Counted from the first letter of the stretch, positions 12,195 through 25,698 are shown. The stretch is 64,000 nt of DNA from Ifrita kowaldi (GCA_013398055.1 VZRS01012087.1:1-64000), one strand, 5' to 3'. Notes: generated from the letters alone by a model not told the origin. Numbers and translations: made by a program.

Positions 12195-12264
12195 TCATTT
12201 AAATGAATTTGATTTCTTCATTCCTTGTCTTTTGCCATTGTCTGGCACGTTGTCATTTAAATGA
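12195..12264. other. Two identical 12-bp palindromes, 58 bp apart
   Basis: TCATTTAAATGA occurs at 12195-12206 and again at 12253-12264, perfect and self-complementary both times. The flanks are AT-rich, and ATATGCATGAG lies just upstream. The site resembles homeodomain or POU-type dimer sites, but function is unproven. Confidence 0.4.
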
Positions 12265-15200
12265 CCAGTTCTTCCTAGACTCTTAAGTGTCATGTTCCAT
12301 TTCTTTTTGAAACATTTCTCCTGCTTTTTTAGCACCCAGGTGTTTTCTGACTCTCTATATCCAGTTACTGACAATCACTGGTGCACTAGCCTTGCTGTAA
12401 CAGTGATGGCATTCAAGAGTCTTTGAAAAGTTTATTGTGTCTTACAAATAATGAATGGACGTGATTAATGCCTCAGGAACTTTATGGCAGTTTAATCTAG
12501 ACTTTATCACTTAAATGATATTTTTAAGAGAAACAATAGAAAACATTTATTATTGTGAAAGCCGAAAGAATATGTGCAAGTGTAGTTGTATTATGTTTAA
12601 TATTTTTCCCCTCAGATAATCTGATACATTACAAAACTCCTGTCAGCATAGGTGGAAAGGAGAATTCCTTGGTGACTGCTTGCCTTTTCCACAGGGAAAG
12701 CTACAGGCATGCAGCTCTGCTTCTGAATACTGCTGCTTCTTCCCAGAGAGATGCTCGGGGGAATAGCTCAGCTGGGAAGGATTCCTCTGTCATTTAAAGG
12801 ATGAACTAGGAGGTAATTACTCATGCTACTGGGTCAGTCAGTATTGATGGGGGCCGTTTCAGGATATTAGTATGTGGGAAAGTCTTTGGTGGTTGAGAAT
12901 TGATTTAAATCCTACAAGCTTTGTTGTGTGTGACCTGCCTGTGTGCTCATATTATCTAAAGCAGATTTCTAGGAAAGCAGATTGCCCAGACAGATTGAGC
13001 TGTGCTCTCTGATCCCATCATGGGTGGTTGGGTGTGGCAATTGTAGAGTTCTGCTCAGAAATGCAGGGATTTTTACCTGCCGCCATACAGTTATTGATTA
13101 AACAGGCTGGGTATGGATCGCTGCTCAGGTACCTGCCCAGCAATGAATGCTAAAAATGTGAGAAAAGTAACACTAAACCAGTAAAATCAGCTGTTAAAAT
13201 CTGAGTGCCCATAGTTACCTGGCAAGTTCCACATGATGTCTGGGCAAAGGCTGTGCAGTGTTCGTTGCCTGCTCTGGTGAGCGAGTGATATTTAGTGCCA
13301 CAGAGCTGTGGCTGGGGGCTTTGAGTTACTGCAGACAGGTGACCCTCTGGATGTGAGCTGGATGAGCCCAAGTCTGGGTGACAGGGTGGCAGATGCCAGC
13401 CTGAAGCCAGCCCAGCGCAGGAGAGCTCCCTGGTCTCTTGTGCTGAGGAGCAGTGCTGGGGCAAGGTCATGCTGGGCAGCACTAAAGTAGGTTCAGAACC
13501 TGTGGGACCTCATGCACAGGGCATGACTGAGGGCTCTACACATTTTTGTCTGAGCTTAGTGTTTGGAAGGGTGAGTGGGTAGAGTTTTCATCTCCTCTTC
13601 CCTCTGGACCCTGTTCTTTAGTCTGTTCAGATCCATTCAAGTGTCTTGAAGCGTGCTGTGAGTGAACAGCTGATGACCCAGTACTGACACGGAGATAAAT
13701 TATTCAGTGTGTCTTATTTGGGAATTCAAGGCTTCATGATGAAACCTACAAACCTGTATTATGCCTCTGACATTCTAAGATTTCATCACTGTGTCTTCAA
13801 TTATTCACTAAGCCTGCTTGTTCTCCTCCCAGCACTCTGACAGGGCTGCAGGCCAGTGGCAAGCAGCAGGCATATTAGTATCCTCTTTGTTCTGCTGCTT
13901 GCTCTTGGTACCTTGTGGAGGAGACTTGCCTGGTGCTTACTGTATTAAACCTCTCACCCAAAGTTCAAATTTCTATAGCTCACAGACAGGGAAGAGTCTA
14001 CAGCCATCCCTATTGCTGGAGATTTCTCAGCAAACTGTAATTATTATGAGCTTTCTCCTTCCCTAGAGGGTTTTCACTGTGGCTACATTTATCCTGCACG
14101 AATGCCACAGCTGAACAGCAGTGACCTGCTTGTCAGAACATCCTGTGGGAAATGCCAGAAGAGAGGCCAGCGGAAGAGGAAGTTGCAGGAAGCGCTTAAG
14201 GAAGGGTTTGTCCTCAGGGAGACAACAGAGGAGGCCTGTGCTGGTGGTGGTGCCTGCCTGGTGCTCGGGGTTCTGCCTGTGCTGAGGGGCTCCTGCTGGA
14301 GTGGAGCTGTAACTGCGGGCTGCTGTGTTGTGGAATTCCAAACGGATCCTCCATACCACGAGCCTCAAGCTGTTGGTTTCGTAGGGACAGTTGCTGTGTC
14401 TATTAGTCAGGAGAGAATTAACACACCAGGTGAGTCTGCTGCTGAGCAGCTCCAGTGAACTGGGACTCCCTTGTCCTCTGGCCAGGCCATGGTCCTTGAG
14501 CAGGGCACTGCTTGGGTTTCTCCTCCAGCATTCCCAAACCATGCCTCTGGAAGTGCAAGATCTTTCTTGGCTTAGCATGTCGCCTCATATTTGTACGTAG
14601 GGAAGCTCTTCTGCCACCTGGCACCTGCCTGCATCAGAGTCCAGATGTAATGAGTTCCTGGTAGCTGGAAGGAACTGTGACACATCAGACATTTCTTTTT
14701 GGTTTTGGTCTGTCTGTAGCTCTGTCTGTGTGATTTGCAGTTTCTATACAGCCCTGATAACTTTCTCAAGAGTCCAGACTTGAGCTCTGCAGGCAGGCAG
14801 GCCCTGGCCTTGTGAGAAGCCCTTCTGCTGAGTGTGTCCCAACAGAGCAGTGCTCTGGTATCTGCTGTGTTCCAGTGTGTGGAAGTTTTAGTCTGTGGTA
14901 GATAATTTTGGAAAAGAGAACTGAAATGAATACTATGAACTCATTGCCTGACGAAGGAGAAATTTTCCTGTGGATGTACAGAAAAATGTCTTGATTTCTC
15001 CTGGGGTTCCTGGGGATGGAAAGTCTGAATCAAGGCTGGAGTCTCCATACCAAGGCATGCCAAATACCTCAGAACTTAGAATATTTTCTTCCAAGCCAAG
15101 ACTTTACACAAGTAATGGAGTTCACAGGGTATGTGAGAAAGACCAGAACTTGTCTACATAGACAGAGCTTTTGCTTTCTTTGTCATCACTTGAATAATTT

Positions 15201-16390
15201 TGGCCAGATGAAGAATGGAGAGAATGTATGAGGAGGGAACAGAACCTGCCCTTTACTGGCTTGGCCTGGGCACAGAACTTAGGCATGGTTGTCATTAGAA
15301 AGCATGCAGCCTCTTAAATTCAGGTATGTTCTGTAATAAAATGCTCTCTCCTGCCCACTCCAGTTATTTGAGTTAAGTACAGTTGTAACTTAAAGGTTTC
15401 TTAAAGATAAATTTAAAGGTAACGTAAAGATGTTGGAATAAGGATTTCCAGGTGATGTTGCCTAGGGCAGCTTTCTGTCTGTGGAAGAGACACAGAGTGC
15501 CTCTGCACAGGGGAGCTGCTCATGTCCTCCACAGAGGAAGCCTTGCTTGTGTGTCCTGGTTTCTGCTGGTGCTTTTGGGTTTACGATAGTCACACATTCA
15601 GTAAATGGGGTAATAAGAAATTTGGCGCTTTTATGGAACTGACACAAATCCAGTGAGTTCAATAGTAAAGTTGGAAATGCAGCCAGTACTCCTGCTGTTC
15701 TCCTGGCCTGTAGGAATGGAAGCTGCTAACTAGCATTTGGAATCTCTGGTGCCATTTTCTGTATGATGAATAAAGGAAGGTAGATTACATTGTTTTCTGG
15801 TAGTCCGGTACAGGCAATGCAATGTTTTGTGTTCCTAGAGCACAGACCAGACCCTTGCTGGCAAGGGAGACTCTCCTTTCTTGGGGTTGCAAAGCCGAGA
15901 AGAGCTGGATGCTTGTTGAGAAGGGCAGGGTGCTTTTCTACTGCTGTTTTGTCCCTTTTCTGAAGGCACAGGTCGATCAGTCTAATGGATTGTTCATCTT
16001 GTGGCTGGTGCAAGCAGCCGTGTGAAGCCCCCAGGGATCACGATGGAAACCAGCTCTTTGTGTTGGTTACCACTGCCTCAATTTGGTGCTGATGTGTGCG
16101 AGAAGGAAGAGTCCCCAGTCCTTTGCTACTCTGCCCTCAGTAGGGCTCCTTTGTATGAAGGATTTTACAGCATATTAGAAAATGAAAATTGCTATTTTTG
16201 GACTTGGCTCTTGCAGCCCCTCTGAAGAATGACACCTATTCTGGAGTCCATCCAGATACTGTTCTAACAGCAAAACAGAGAAGTGGTAGGGCAACTAAAA
16301 TAAAGCAGATGTTTAGCAGGAAAATAATTTACAATTGGCCAGTTTGATGGTACCTCTTGACCCTTTCAGGGCTGTTCAATAAAACTAGCA

Positions 16391-16404
16391 GTTTCCATAG
16401 CAAC
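16391..16404. promoter_or_regulatory. X-box-like (RFX) motif
   Basis: GTTTCCATAGCAAC fits the two half-sites of the RFX X-box (GTTNCC, 2-bp spacer, RGNAAC). It lies deep in an intron. A chance match at this length is quite possible, so I treat it only as a candidate. Confidence 0.25.
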
Positions 16405-19400
16405 TACTAAATTACTTGGTGCTTCAGAGATCTGTGATAAAGGAGGCGAATCATTGTAAGGAAACATGGTGTTGATGTTTCTCCCCTTTGCATTACAAGA
16501 GTAATGATCTGGCAAAACTTGCTGAATGGGACGCCCCTGCTGAAGAATTTTTCCCACGTTCACTTGGGCCAAAGAGATTTATATGTTTAGTACTTTTGCA
16601 AATTTGATTTTTCCCCTTTCCCCTGTCATCAGCTTTGTCCTTGGCAGGCGGTGCTGGCTGGGCGCTGGCAGGGAGACGGTGAGCCAAGAGGCAGGAGCCC
16701 GTGTCTGCAGTAGGTGTGTGCTGGGCTCCTCTGTCGCTGTCCCTGCTGAGCACCAGGTGCTTCTCCAGGGGATACAGACCAGCTCCCTGCTGCAGGTACA
16801 CTGCAGCCATCCACCTGTGAACACATGGCAGTCCCCGTTATCCTGCGCTGTAACTACTGTGTATTTCATCTTACTTTTGGCTCTGCTCTGCTCTGCTCTC
16901 CTGGAGATTGTACTGCTCAGATTTTTTTTCTACTTCACTGTAAGATGGGATATAGCTCAAGATCAGGGCTGTCTTCAGAATGGACCCATGGAGTTGTGTG
17001 ATAAGGAAGTGGCTTTGGGGCTTGTCTTCCACAAAGCCCAGTGTAATTCTGGGGACACTCAGGGTGTGTTTCACCTCTCTGTGAGTGTTTGGTTCTATGC
17101 AGAGCTGTTGCTCCTGTGGAGTCTGTCTCCTGTGTTGGAAAAACTGTCTGTGTTAAAATCCTGAAACGCTGGTTTAAAATATTTCAGCGCACTCGTTCTT
17201 GTAACACGCAAATCACCATTTGCATCTGATGCTGATCAAAGTTTATCTGGCTTCCAGCAGTTACAGAGGTTTTGAGTCATTTGAGTGAAGTACCTTGTCA
17301 CGGTAAGCCAGAGTTGTTAAAGGGTTGTTAAATGACCTCTGCTGTATCTCAGCGTCCTTCAGGGCAGACAAGAGCATTTCCAAAACAACCCTAAATGCTT
17401 TTCAGATTCACAGCAATCAAACAGCATCTAAAACCAGGAGGAGGTAGGATGATTGGGAAGTGCAAGATACAGGGATTTTACAGATGGAGTGTGAAGCCAA
17501 GAGGGCCCAGTATTGGGGCAGAGGAACAGTACCTGGATTGGAGAAAAGAATTAAATTTACAATTTAAATCATGGGACTGTGCTGAAAGTAAGCTAAGCAC
17601 CAGGTAATAGTGGTGTTCAAACCAGCCCTGCCTCTGCCCCAAGCTTCCCTGAGAAGCCACCTACAGGTGTCAGCTAATCCATTTAGTTTAGGTTTTGTAT
17701 AATTCTGTATCTGTTAAGTCTCTAGTAGTATCTTATGAAGACTGGTGTTACTTCTGAGCAGGATGAAAGGTGGCCTGTCTTTTCTTCTGCCATTTCTGAA
17801 AGAAGTGGTTTAACCAAAAATTGTGCCAAACTGTCCCTGTTGACTTGAGGAGGAACTGTAGCAGATGCTGAGCTGCTGTGCCTGTTGGCCCTAGAGGAGG
17901 CGGGTTCTGTTTCCCTTGTTCTGTACTTGGGCACTGACAGGTTAGTTGTTATTCCTCTAGAGCACTTTCCTCCACTTGTGGCTGGTTCTTGCTGTTAAAT
18001 GAGGGTTAAGAGTTGTAGCTGATAAAGACAGGAAGATTGTCTGTCAGCACCTGCTGTTAGGGAAGGAGAGGGATGTCCTCTGAAGAGGGGATCCAGCATG
18101 TAGCTGCTGTTCCTAGAGAGAGCCTGAAGCATGTGAGAATGGAGCAACAAGGATAAGCTCTGTGAAAAGCTGGTCTGTTTCCTTCAACTAAGTAAACAAA
18201 GGTTTACTGATAAAATTGGATTTATTTCAGGTGGGCACGTGAGCTGTGCGCAGAATCCCACTAGCAGGCAGTGGAAGCACAATTAATAAGAACAATTAAA
18301 TGCTCTTTGGATAAAGCAAGGCAAGATATATTACACACACCCCCCCCCATCTTGTTTTTCTCTATAGGCTCAGTGGGGCTAAGAGGAAATTTCCATTTCT
18401 AAGTAGTGTAGTTCTGTAAGAGGCACCTTGGAAACAGGTAGAAGATAAAGAAACAAAGCTGCAGAGACAACAAATCTGTTGTGCTGATTCTCCAGAGCAG
18501 GCTGACAGCTGTGGTTCAGATGTCAGCCAGGTGTAGGACTGTGAAGGAAAAGTGTTACCTGGGGTGCAACCTTAATTTTGGGAAAGCAGGAATTCAGCTC
18601 GTGTAGTCAGCAGCAGCATTTATGCATGTGCTACATGTGTTCTGAATTAAAGTGCAGTCTTCCCTCTCCTCACATTCCTGAAATCCCACAGCAGAGATTT
18701 GTCCGTATTTTTCTCTAGAATTTGGCTGTAAAACAGTTACAAGGGAAGAGGACAGATTCAGCCTGGTGCTTGGCCCTGAGAAGCTGTGGCAGCTGTTCAC
18801 ACATTGCCTCCCTTCTGTTGCTCCCTTGCATAGCACTGGTCAGCCGTGGGCGCAGCTGGCGTGGGCGGCCAGGAGGGACAGCGGGTCTGACTGCACAAGA
18901 GGTATTCTGCAGACTGAGAACAGGCATTAAATGCATCATAGATTATTCCTGCTATTTTTGGCATCATCTCCTGATCTGGCAAACCAAGGGAGCATTATGG
19001 AAGAAACGTTTTCTGTGTGTTTGTCTTTCCTGCCCCGATGGCCAGCTGTCCAGGGTCCGAAGCTGACAGCAGCCTGAAGGTGGTTTGAGTTTCCTCCCCT
19101 GTGTACAATGGCAGCCTTTGTCTAAGACCGAGGTGCTTTTTTTTTTCAAGTTTTCCATGTTTATTTGACAGGAATTTTCTGCTCCAAGTGCTTCTGATGC
19201 TGTTCCAGTTTTATTCCTCTGTCTGTGTTACCCAGTTAATGTTGGCCAGCACTGTGCCATGTGCATGAGCCTGTGGTGTGAGGTTTGGTGGCAGAGGGAG
19301 CAGGTGAGCCCTGGCAGGGCGGTGTGGCAGGAGGGCAGCGCAGCTGTGGCCTGTGATGGCAGTGGCATCCCTGCAGAAAGGGGGGGTGCAGGGGGAGGCA

Positions 19401-22400
19401 CAGGAGCTCCTGGGCAGGGAGGGGAGATCCCAAACCCAGTGTAGAATCTGTTGCTGCGTTCCTTGTGGGCAGGACCTTGGCTTGGTTTTATTTAGCAAAA
19501 TCTTGGGGAACTTAAAGGTCCCATGCTGTTTCTTTGTACTGTATTTTTGTCTTCGTTGCATATTTTGTATTAATTATAAACCAATTACTGTTGCTTAAAA
19601 TAGTTCTTGCGTACTGATATTAGAAGATTTAATAAAATTTTCAGCACCCCTCTTGATATTGGCCATTCAATTATGACGTTTGCATTCTAATCCTGTTTCA
19701 GATTGCACAAGGGAAATCTAATATTCAGGGTCTAGACAGTTACCTACATGAGATCTCAGATGATGAGGATCAAAAAGCTAATAAGCATGTTTATTTGTGT
19801 TGCCTGGACACTGCAGCCATCAGTCCAGTGGCAGCTCCTGGTAGGACAGATAGAAATTCTCCTTTTCCATTAAATGGGCTATAATAAACACAGATGGAGA
19901 ATACTGGTGTGTACAGAAACTGCACGGGTCAGTAAATCGAGCAGAAAACATAGGACTTGTGCTTAGAATTGCAGAGAGGGGCTGTGCCTGGCTAGGCAGA
20001 TGCTGACTTTGCTGTGGCCTGGCCACCAGCTGCCCCCACAGAACTGCCCTGGCTGAGGGCAGGGCTGTCTCTGTGCTCTTCTCCTGTTCATACGAGTTTT
20101 GTAAAACTAAGCTGAGGGTAGGGCAAAGCACTAAAAAACTTTATTCCAGCTGTGAAAACACAAAACATTCTGAAATGCATGGGGCAAAGAGGCAAGTCTG
20201 CAAAAATGGGTGTCAAAACCTGAATGAGATGGGAAGATTTATTCCCCTTTGGGTAGGTCCTGTGTTGGGAGCAATGCTGCTTCACCTCGCTGGGTTCTAT
20301 CCTGGGGCCAGCAGTGTGAGCAACCTCTGTTACAGGGACAGTGCTCTGCATGGCTTGGAGGTTTCAAGTGCCGGATGTATTTTGCCACTTAATTAATTAA
20401 AATAACTTATTTTTGCTTCCAGAATATCAACAGTGCTTTCAAAGGTATTATGGATGAAAAGCACTATCTATTCCTTGTCCTCCTTCCTTCTCTTGGCTGC
20501 GTGAAATTGGGTAACCAGGCAGAAGCTGTGGAAGGCTGGGCACACCTGGCTGCGTGAGCCCACACTGGTGTCTGATTCTTGGAGATGTATGGGAATGCTC
20601 ACTTAACAACCTCTCCAACAGAATGTCAGGGACTTGATGAGATTGGCTGCTTCACAGAGCTACTTTGGACTCTTTAATCCTCTTCCCTTCCCGAAAGGCT
20701 CCTGCTGGCAAGAGCTGCATCCCTGCTATCCCTGTCCTTCCGCGGGCAGCGGGTGTGCTGGGCAGAGCTCAGGCTGGAGGGGTGGGTGCAGGTGCTGGGA
20801 GCCCCTGACATGCTGTGACTCTGGAGGTGGGAGCAGCACAGCTGTGTCCATCCTGCTAACACAAGGACAGGAGGAAAGAGTTCCCATTGAGGGAGATGCA
20901 TCTGGTGCCAAATCTCAGCTGAGAGTGAGGCTTTCTTCTTGCACAGTGCCTTGTTCCTGGAAAGTGTGACGCAAAGACTGCAAAAATGAAAGAGATGGTT
21001 CCAGCTGTCTGTATTACACCGAGGATGCAGAGAGCCAGGTTTGAAAACACCTGCTGTTTCTGTCTTGTCTTCAGTGAAACATTGTCTCTCTCCTCGCTTT
21101 AATCTTCTTGAAAGGAATTGATCGTTTTTTCTTATTTGGGATCACTGGAAAATTAATGTAACTGTTACTGTAGAGTGAGCACTATAGTATCTTCACATAA
21201 TGTGATTTAAAATTTAAAGCTCGCTCAGCAGGGGAAGGCTCTGTCTGTGTCGGGACCAGGAGTCACTCCTTGGCTCATTCCTTCAGCTGCAGCTGCTGGC
21301 TCCCTGCCTTCCCTTTTCCTTTCCTCTTCCAAAGGGTGATTCTCACCATTTCCTCTTTGCAGACTTTTCCCCTTGATACAGTGTCTTCATTCCAATGCTA
21401 AACTAACTTGTGAATGCCTCTTGGGGAGGAAATAGGTGATATGAATGCTTTTTATTTATTTAGTTAAAGGTCCATGGGGAACACAATGTGCGGAGAGCAT
21501 TCTTGTGTATGCTGGAAACTGAAAGAGGAAGGAAGGGTTTTTTTGCAGCAGAAAAATAGGCCAAAATCTTCCTTTCTGTTATGATTAATAGGTTTCTCTT
21601 TTGGGCTTTGAATGTTGTGTTTGTATTCAAATGAAGTGGTTTCCAGGGGCACTTCCAGGAATAGATGTGGGGAGTGGATAAAAACTCTTTCCGTAAAGGA
21701 TGTTCAGAATGCGCGGAACTGAACTGTATATTCGTGGGTCTTGCTCCATCTTGTCTCCTCCTGTCACCTGGAGCCTGTGTCTCCTCCATGTGTGGGGTTC
21801 AGAGAATGGGGACTCTCATTTCTCAGCATTCAGGATGTGCCAGTGAAGCACAAGGTGCTGAAGATGCCCACACACCACATGGAGCTCGGTGCTGGCGGCT
21901 GCGTGTCGTTGCCCACCTTCTGGAGAGCTGAATAAGGCAGGCACGGCTGTCCTGGACCAACCAGCCTTGTGGGCTGGAAAGGTCCCAGTCAGAGATGTGC
22001 TGTGTCCAACTCCCTCTGTCATCAGGCAGTAAAGAAAGTAATTAGATGGTAATTCTGCAAAAACAAGACTTAAAAGTGTACAGCATGATTTAGGTGACAG
22101 CTCACACTCTGCTGGGAGGACTTGTGCTTGGTGGCTGCTGCATGTTGTTAGTTCTTTGTGTTTTCTTTGATTTAAAGCTTCATGCTTGTAATCTAGTTAA
22201 CACTGAATTGGGTTTCCAGTACAGTGGCTTGTTTGGTTCAATAAGAACACATTTATACTAAAGGTTAATGAAAAGCATTTTGCTTTCATTGAATTCATTG
22301 AAAGGGCTTCTACAATCAAGACTTACTAATGGAAAAGAGATTAAATATTCATGTCTCTAAATTTGTCACATAATTTCTGATTTTCCTTAATCTCTGCCTT

Positions 22401-23208
22401 CCTGGATTGGAGTCCAAAAGTGCCTGAATGCTCTAATGAGTTCAAAAATTAATTAAAGGTTTCTCCTGTTTAGGTAAGAAGACTTCCACAGATGTGTACC
22501 CAATGTATCTTGAGTGCAGGTCTCTGTGCTATTATGGATGAAGAGAGAGTGATGAGGTTGTAGCCAAGAGAGCCAATCTCAAGGAGCAGTATTGGTTCTT
22601 AAAGCACTTTTAAAGAAATACAAATAATGCTTTATCTTTTTTATTTGTGCTATTGAAATAGGTTTGAATGAACTCGAAGCGCAGCAAAATTTGCATTAGA
22701 AAGGTATTAGATGGCCATGAAGATAAAACCTGAGTAACAGGCATTAAATGTGCTTAAAGATTCAAGACCTTCTTATAACACAGTGTCCAGATATGTGTGC
22801 TACAAATACCCAAGTACTTTGACAAATATTGGATTGTGTTTTCTGTGGTCTTTTTCCCCAGCATCTCCCAGGCAGCTCTGGATATCCTCTGGGCCAGGGC
22901 TTTGCCTGTGCTCGTTGTGTGAGCAGAGCGTGTGTCTGAAGTTCCTGCTTTGTGTGTAGGTTCCTGGTATGCCGTGTATGGAGATGTGGGAGCTCTGTTT
23001 GGGAATGCTTTGCAGCTGCATATTGATGTTGCTGATGTAGAAATGGAGATACGTGGTGACAGGAGAAATAAGTTACTTTGAAGGTATTGCAGGTTCCCGT
23101 AAATGGTTTTCTGGGAAAGAAAGAAATGAAGAAAAATGCTCTTGTAAACAAGTTCAGAATGATGAGTGTCTTGCTTCAGTCTAAGAAGCTTGTATAGATC
23201 TAAGTATA

Positions 23209-23226
23209 CGTGTGTGTGTGTGTGTT
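23209..23226. repeat. (GT)n microsatellite
   Basis: Eight to nine GT units are followed by TGTATATATAG. A short, probably polymorphic dinucleotide run. Confidence 0.8.
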
Positions 23227-23794
23227 GTATATATAGTGCACCTAGCAACAGTGCCTGCATTGGTGGATGTGCGTGGAGAAAGAAGACTCAGCTCCTGGCT
23301 GCATCTTTGTGTTGTGTTTCATTGCAGCTTGAGCTTTCAGTACATTTTTGGCCATGCTAGTGCTGGATGTTGCTGTTGGACTTGTTGGCAAGAGCTGATG
23401 AGAGAGGACGTGGGTTGCTTCTGTGCTGTGTGGGCCGAGACTGGATAGGAGGGTCTTGAGAAAAATCATCTGCTTATAAGTAGTTAAGAAGTAGTATTTG
23501 GTCAAGTCCAAGGGGAAAGCTTTGCCTTACTAATAGTGACCAACCCTGGTCTCCAAAACAGTTCAAAGGCCTTGCTAAAGCTGAAAAGGTGATCACAGTG
23601 AGGGGGTGCACACTGGTGCGGTTCACTGACCGGACTGTGGTGTTGGTTGTGGCATTGATTGTAGCCAGCGTGACCAGAGAAGCCAGAGTGCGACGGTGTG
23701 GCCTGTTGTCCAGCAGCACGAGGTCAGGGCAGCTGTGTTACTGGTGACTGTGATGGTTCAGTGATGGGCATTGCTGTTGCCTCTGTTCCTGCAG

Positions 23795-23942
23795 GCATAC
23801 TTCCGACAGGGCGTGGCCCTGCAGTACCTGGGACGCCATGCGGATGCGCTGGCTGCGTTTGCGTCGGGGCTGGCGCAGGATCCCAAGAGCCTTCAGCTTC
23901 TGGTCGGCATGGTCGAGGCTGCCATGAAGTCTCCCATGAGAG
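23795..23942 (+). CDS. TTC28: TTC28 exon A: canonical TPR
   Basis: The exon is 148 bp, phase 0 in and phase 1 out. The acceptor is ctctgttcctgcag and the donor gtaagc. It encodes AYFRQGVALQYLGRHADALA and on to SPMR, one canonical 34-residue TPR (fragment residues 1-34) plus a short helix. The TPR signature residues (AYFRQG, LG, A, P) are all present. The human protein has the sequence KWPK just before this point, so the previous exon should end there; it is not in this window. The next exon completes the split codon as Glu, where I recall Asp in mammals. If the intron were retained, the frame would stop after about 14 further codons. Confidence 0.97.
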
Positions 23943-25425
23943 GTAAGCACACAGGGTTCCTCAGGGACGTGACCTGCTGCTGAGGTAACCAGAGGTGGGA
24001 GTTTCAGTCCCAGCATCTGAGGACAGGAGAACCCGGAGGGCCGAAGGGAAAGATTTCAAGATTTGGCTTCTCTACTGAGTCAGGAGGATGCCAAGAATGG
24101 AGCCTGAAGCTGCAGGAGGAACAAAAACTGTCCTTCTGGTTGAGTGGGACAGCAGGATGGTGACAGCCAGCTTGAGGGGCACTGGTTGGGAACAGCGCAT
24201 CTGAAATGCTCCTGGCCAGTGTTTGCCCAGAAGAGCACATCAGCAGCTTTTCTGTGGTACTAATGTCTCTCCAAACACAGAATTCCAGAAGGCAAAAAGG
24301 CTGCTCTGCTAATTTGCTTCTGTTCAGGCAGTGTTTGAAATCGCAGACACTTTGAAGCCATATGAGCTGCGCAGTGTTTTGCCTCTCTTTCCTAATGTCC
24401 TCGTTTCCAGGATTTTTTTCTCAAGAGGAAGAGGGTTGTCTCCTCTTAGCTGTTTCTCTTGCAGGCTTTGTGCTGCAGTGCCCTAATGCTGTTAGTCAGG
24501 AGGGAACATGGCAATTCTCATCCTCAGCAGATGGTTGGGGGCCACAGGGCTTAGGAGCCAAGGAGCACTGAAATGAAAAAATATCCTTGTCGGTGTTTCC
24601 TTTTTTGCAGTGTTTTTCTTCATCCTCCAAAGTGAATTCATCTGGAAGTTTCTGTCCTATATGGCAGTTACCTGGTGAATGTAATTTCATTTGCTACCCA
24701 AAGGGACTAAGGCTGCTGCTTAGCATGCAGGTTATATGGTATTCTGTGGGAGCATCCCCAAATTTGGCAGAATGATCTCTCTGGCTTACTGCCCTGCATC
24801 TGTGTATCAACTGTGCTCCCTGCTGCAGTTAGACAAATGGAAGCAGTTGGGCAGGTCCAGTGCTGTCACGGCACAGGAGCGCTGTCTCCTGCAGAAGGAG
24901 CAGCTTCTTTCTGCAGTTTGGTCACCTCTCTTGACACACATCATGTGCTTGGGTATCTGGACAGGCACAGATTCTGGAGACATTCATTTGAAGGTTTGTG
25001 CTGAAGGAGCAAAAACTGCAGTGCTCTTAGACACTGCAGATGGCCCATTTCCAGTTTTCAAAAATACAAAATTCCACAGGTATCTTCTGTATTCCTTCTG
25101 CCATTAGGCCAGGCTTCAGAGCTCAGTATGAAACTGCTCTATGCTATGTAGGAGACTGCTGTAAGCTCTATTCTTATGCTGCCTTCCCGAAGTGCTTTCT
25201 GCAAGGCAAGGAGCAGCTTGCCAGGTGATGTCTTGATTTGCCAAATCTTAGATGGTACCTTTGAGCCCCAAACTCCCTTAATAAATTGTCATTGGATTTG
25301 GGCTGTGTGGCCCTTAAGTCATGTGTAAATTTGGCTATGGAAAGATCAAGATGAGTTGTGAAGGTGACTCCTGATGCAAATAACTTGGTTTGTTGAGTAC
25401 CTCTGTCTTTGGTTTTGTGCTTCAG
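23943..25425 (+). other. Intron A-B (1483 bp)
   Basis: GT-AG intron with donor gtaagc and acceptor ttttgtgcttcag. I see no repeat, RNA gene or coding sequence in it. Confidence 0.85.
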
Positions 25426-25698
25426 AGTCCCTGGAGCCCACCTACCAACAACTGCAGAAGATGAAGCTGGACAAGAGCCCCTTTGTTGTGGTATCTGTGA
25501 TTGGCCAGGAGCTCCTGACTGCAGGCCACCACGGGGCCTCTGTGGTGGTGCTAGAGGCTGCCCTGAAGATTGGCACTTGCAGCCTGAAGCTGCGGGGATC
25601 AGTGTTCTCTGCACTGAGCAGTGCGTACTGGTCCCTTGGGAACACAGAGAAAAGCACTGGATACATGCAGCAGGACTTGGACGTGGCCAAGAGTTTAG
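25426..25698 (+). CDS. TTC28: TTC28 exon B: TPR region
   Basis: The exon is 273 bp, phase 1 in and phase 1 out, fragment residues 50-140. It reads SLEPTYQQLQKMKLDKSPF, then VVVSVIGQELLTAGHHGAS, and ends YWSLGNTEKSTGYMQQDLDV AKSLG. The first part is a less regular helical repeat. The second half (SALSSAYWSLGNTEKS) starts the regular 40-residue TPR register used by the rest of the array. The donor is gtaaga. Conservation with mammalian TTC28 is very high. Confidence 0.97.

Larger units (their letters stand above)
1..23794 (+). other. TTC28 upstream intron (3' part)
   Basis: This is the end of the intron before the AYFRQ exon; the human gene also has very large introns near its 5' end. I see no TTC28 coding exon here. 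It holds the features listed separately: a minisatellite (1-147), CR1 pieces (1028-1225, 6770-7030, 9985-10400), a tRNA-Ile SINE (4976-5112), a minus-strand coding-like segment (5218-5606), GT-rich DNA (8820-8950), two palindromes (12195-12264), an X-box-like site (16391-16404) and a short GT run (23209-23226). The stretches between them (1226-4897, 7031-8819, 10401-12194, 12265-16390, 16405-23208) look like ordinary unique intron. Their scattered open frames have no family signature. Confidence 0.85.

Noticed and set aside
14063..14578. 171-codon minus-strand frame and 118-codon + frame
   Set aside because: The two frames shadow each other in a stop-poor stretch. No family match was recognised for either.
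16583..17164. 193-codon + strand open frame with a hydrophobic stretch
   Set aside because: It is Leu, Phe and Cys rich, with no recognisable family, and minus-strand frames overlap it. The ATG has no promoter or splice context.
22754..23260. 168-codon minus-strand frame
   Set aside because: Its composition is Ser, Thr and His rich, and it runs through the GT microsatellite. No signature was recognised.
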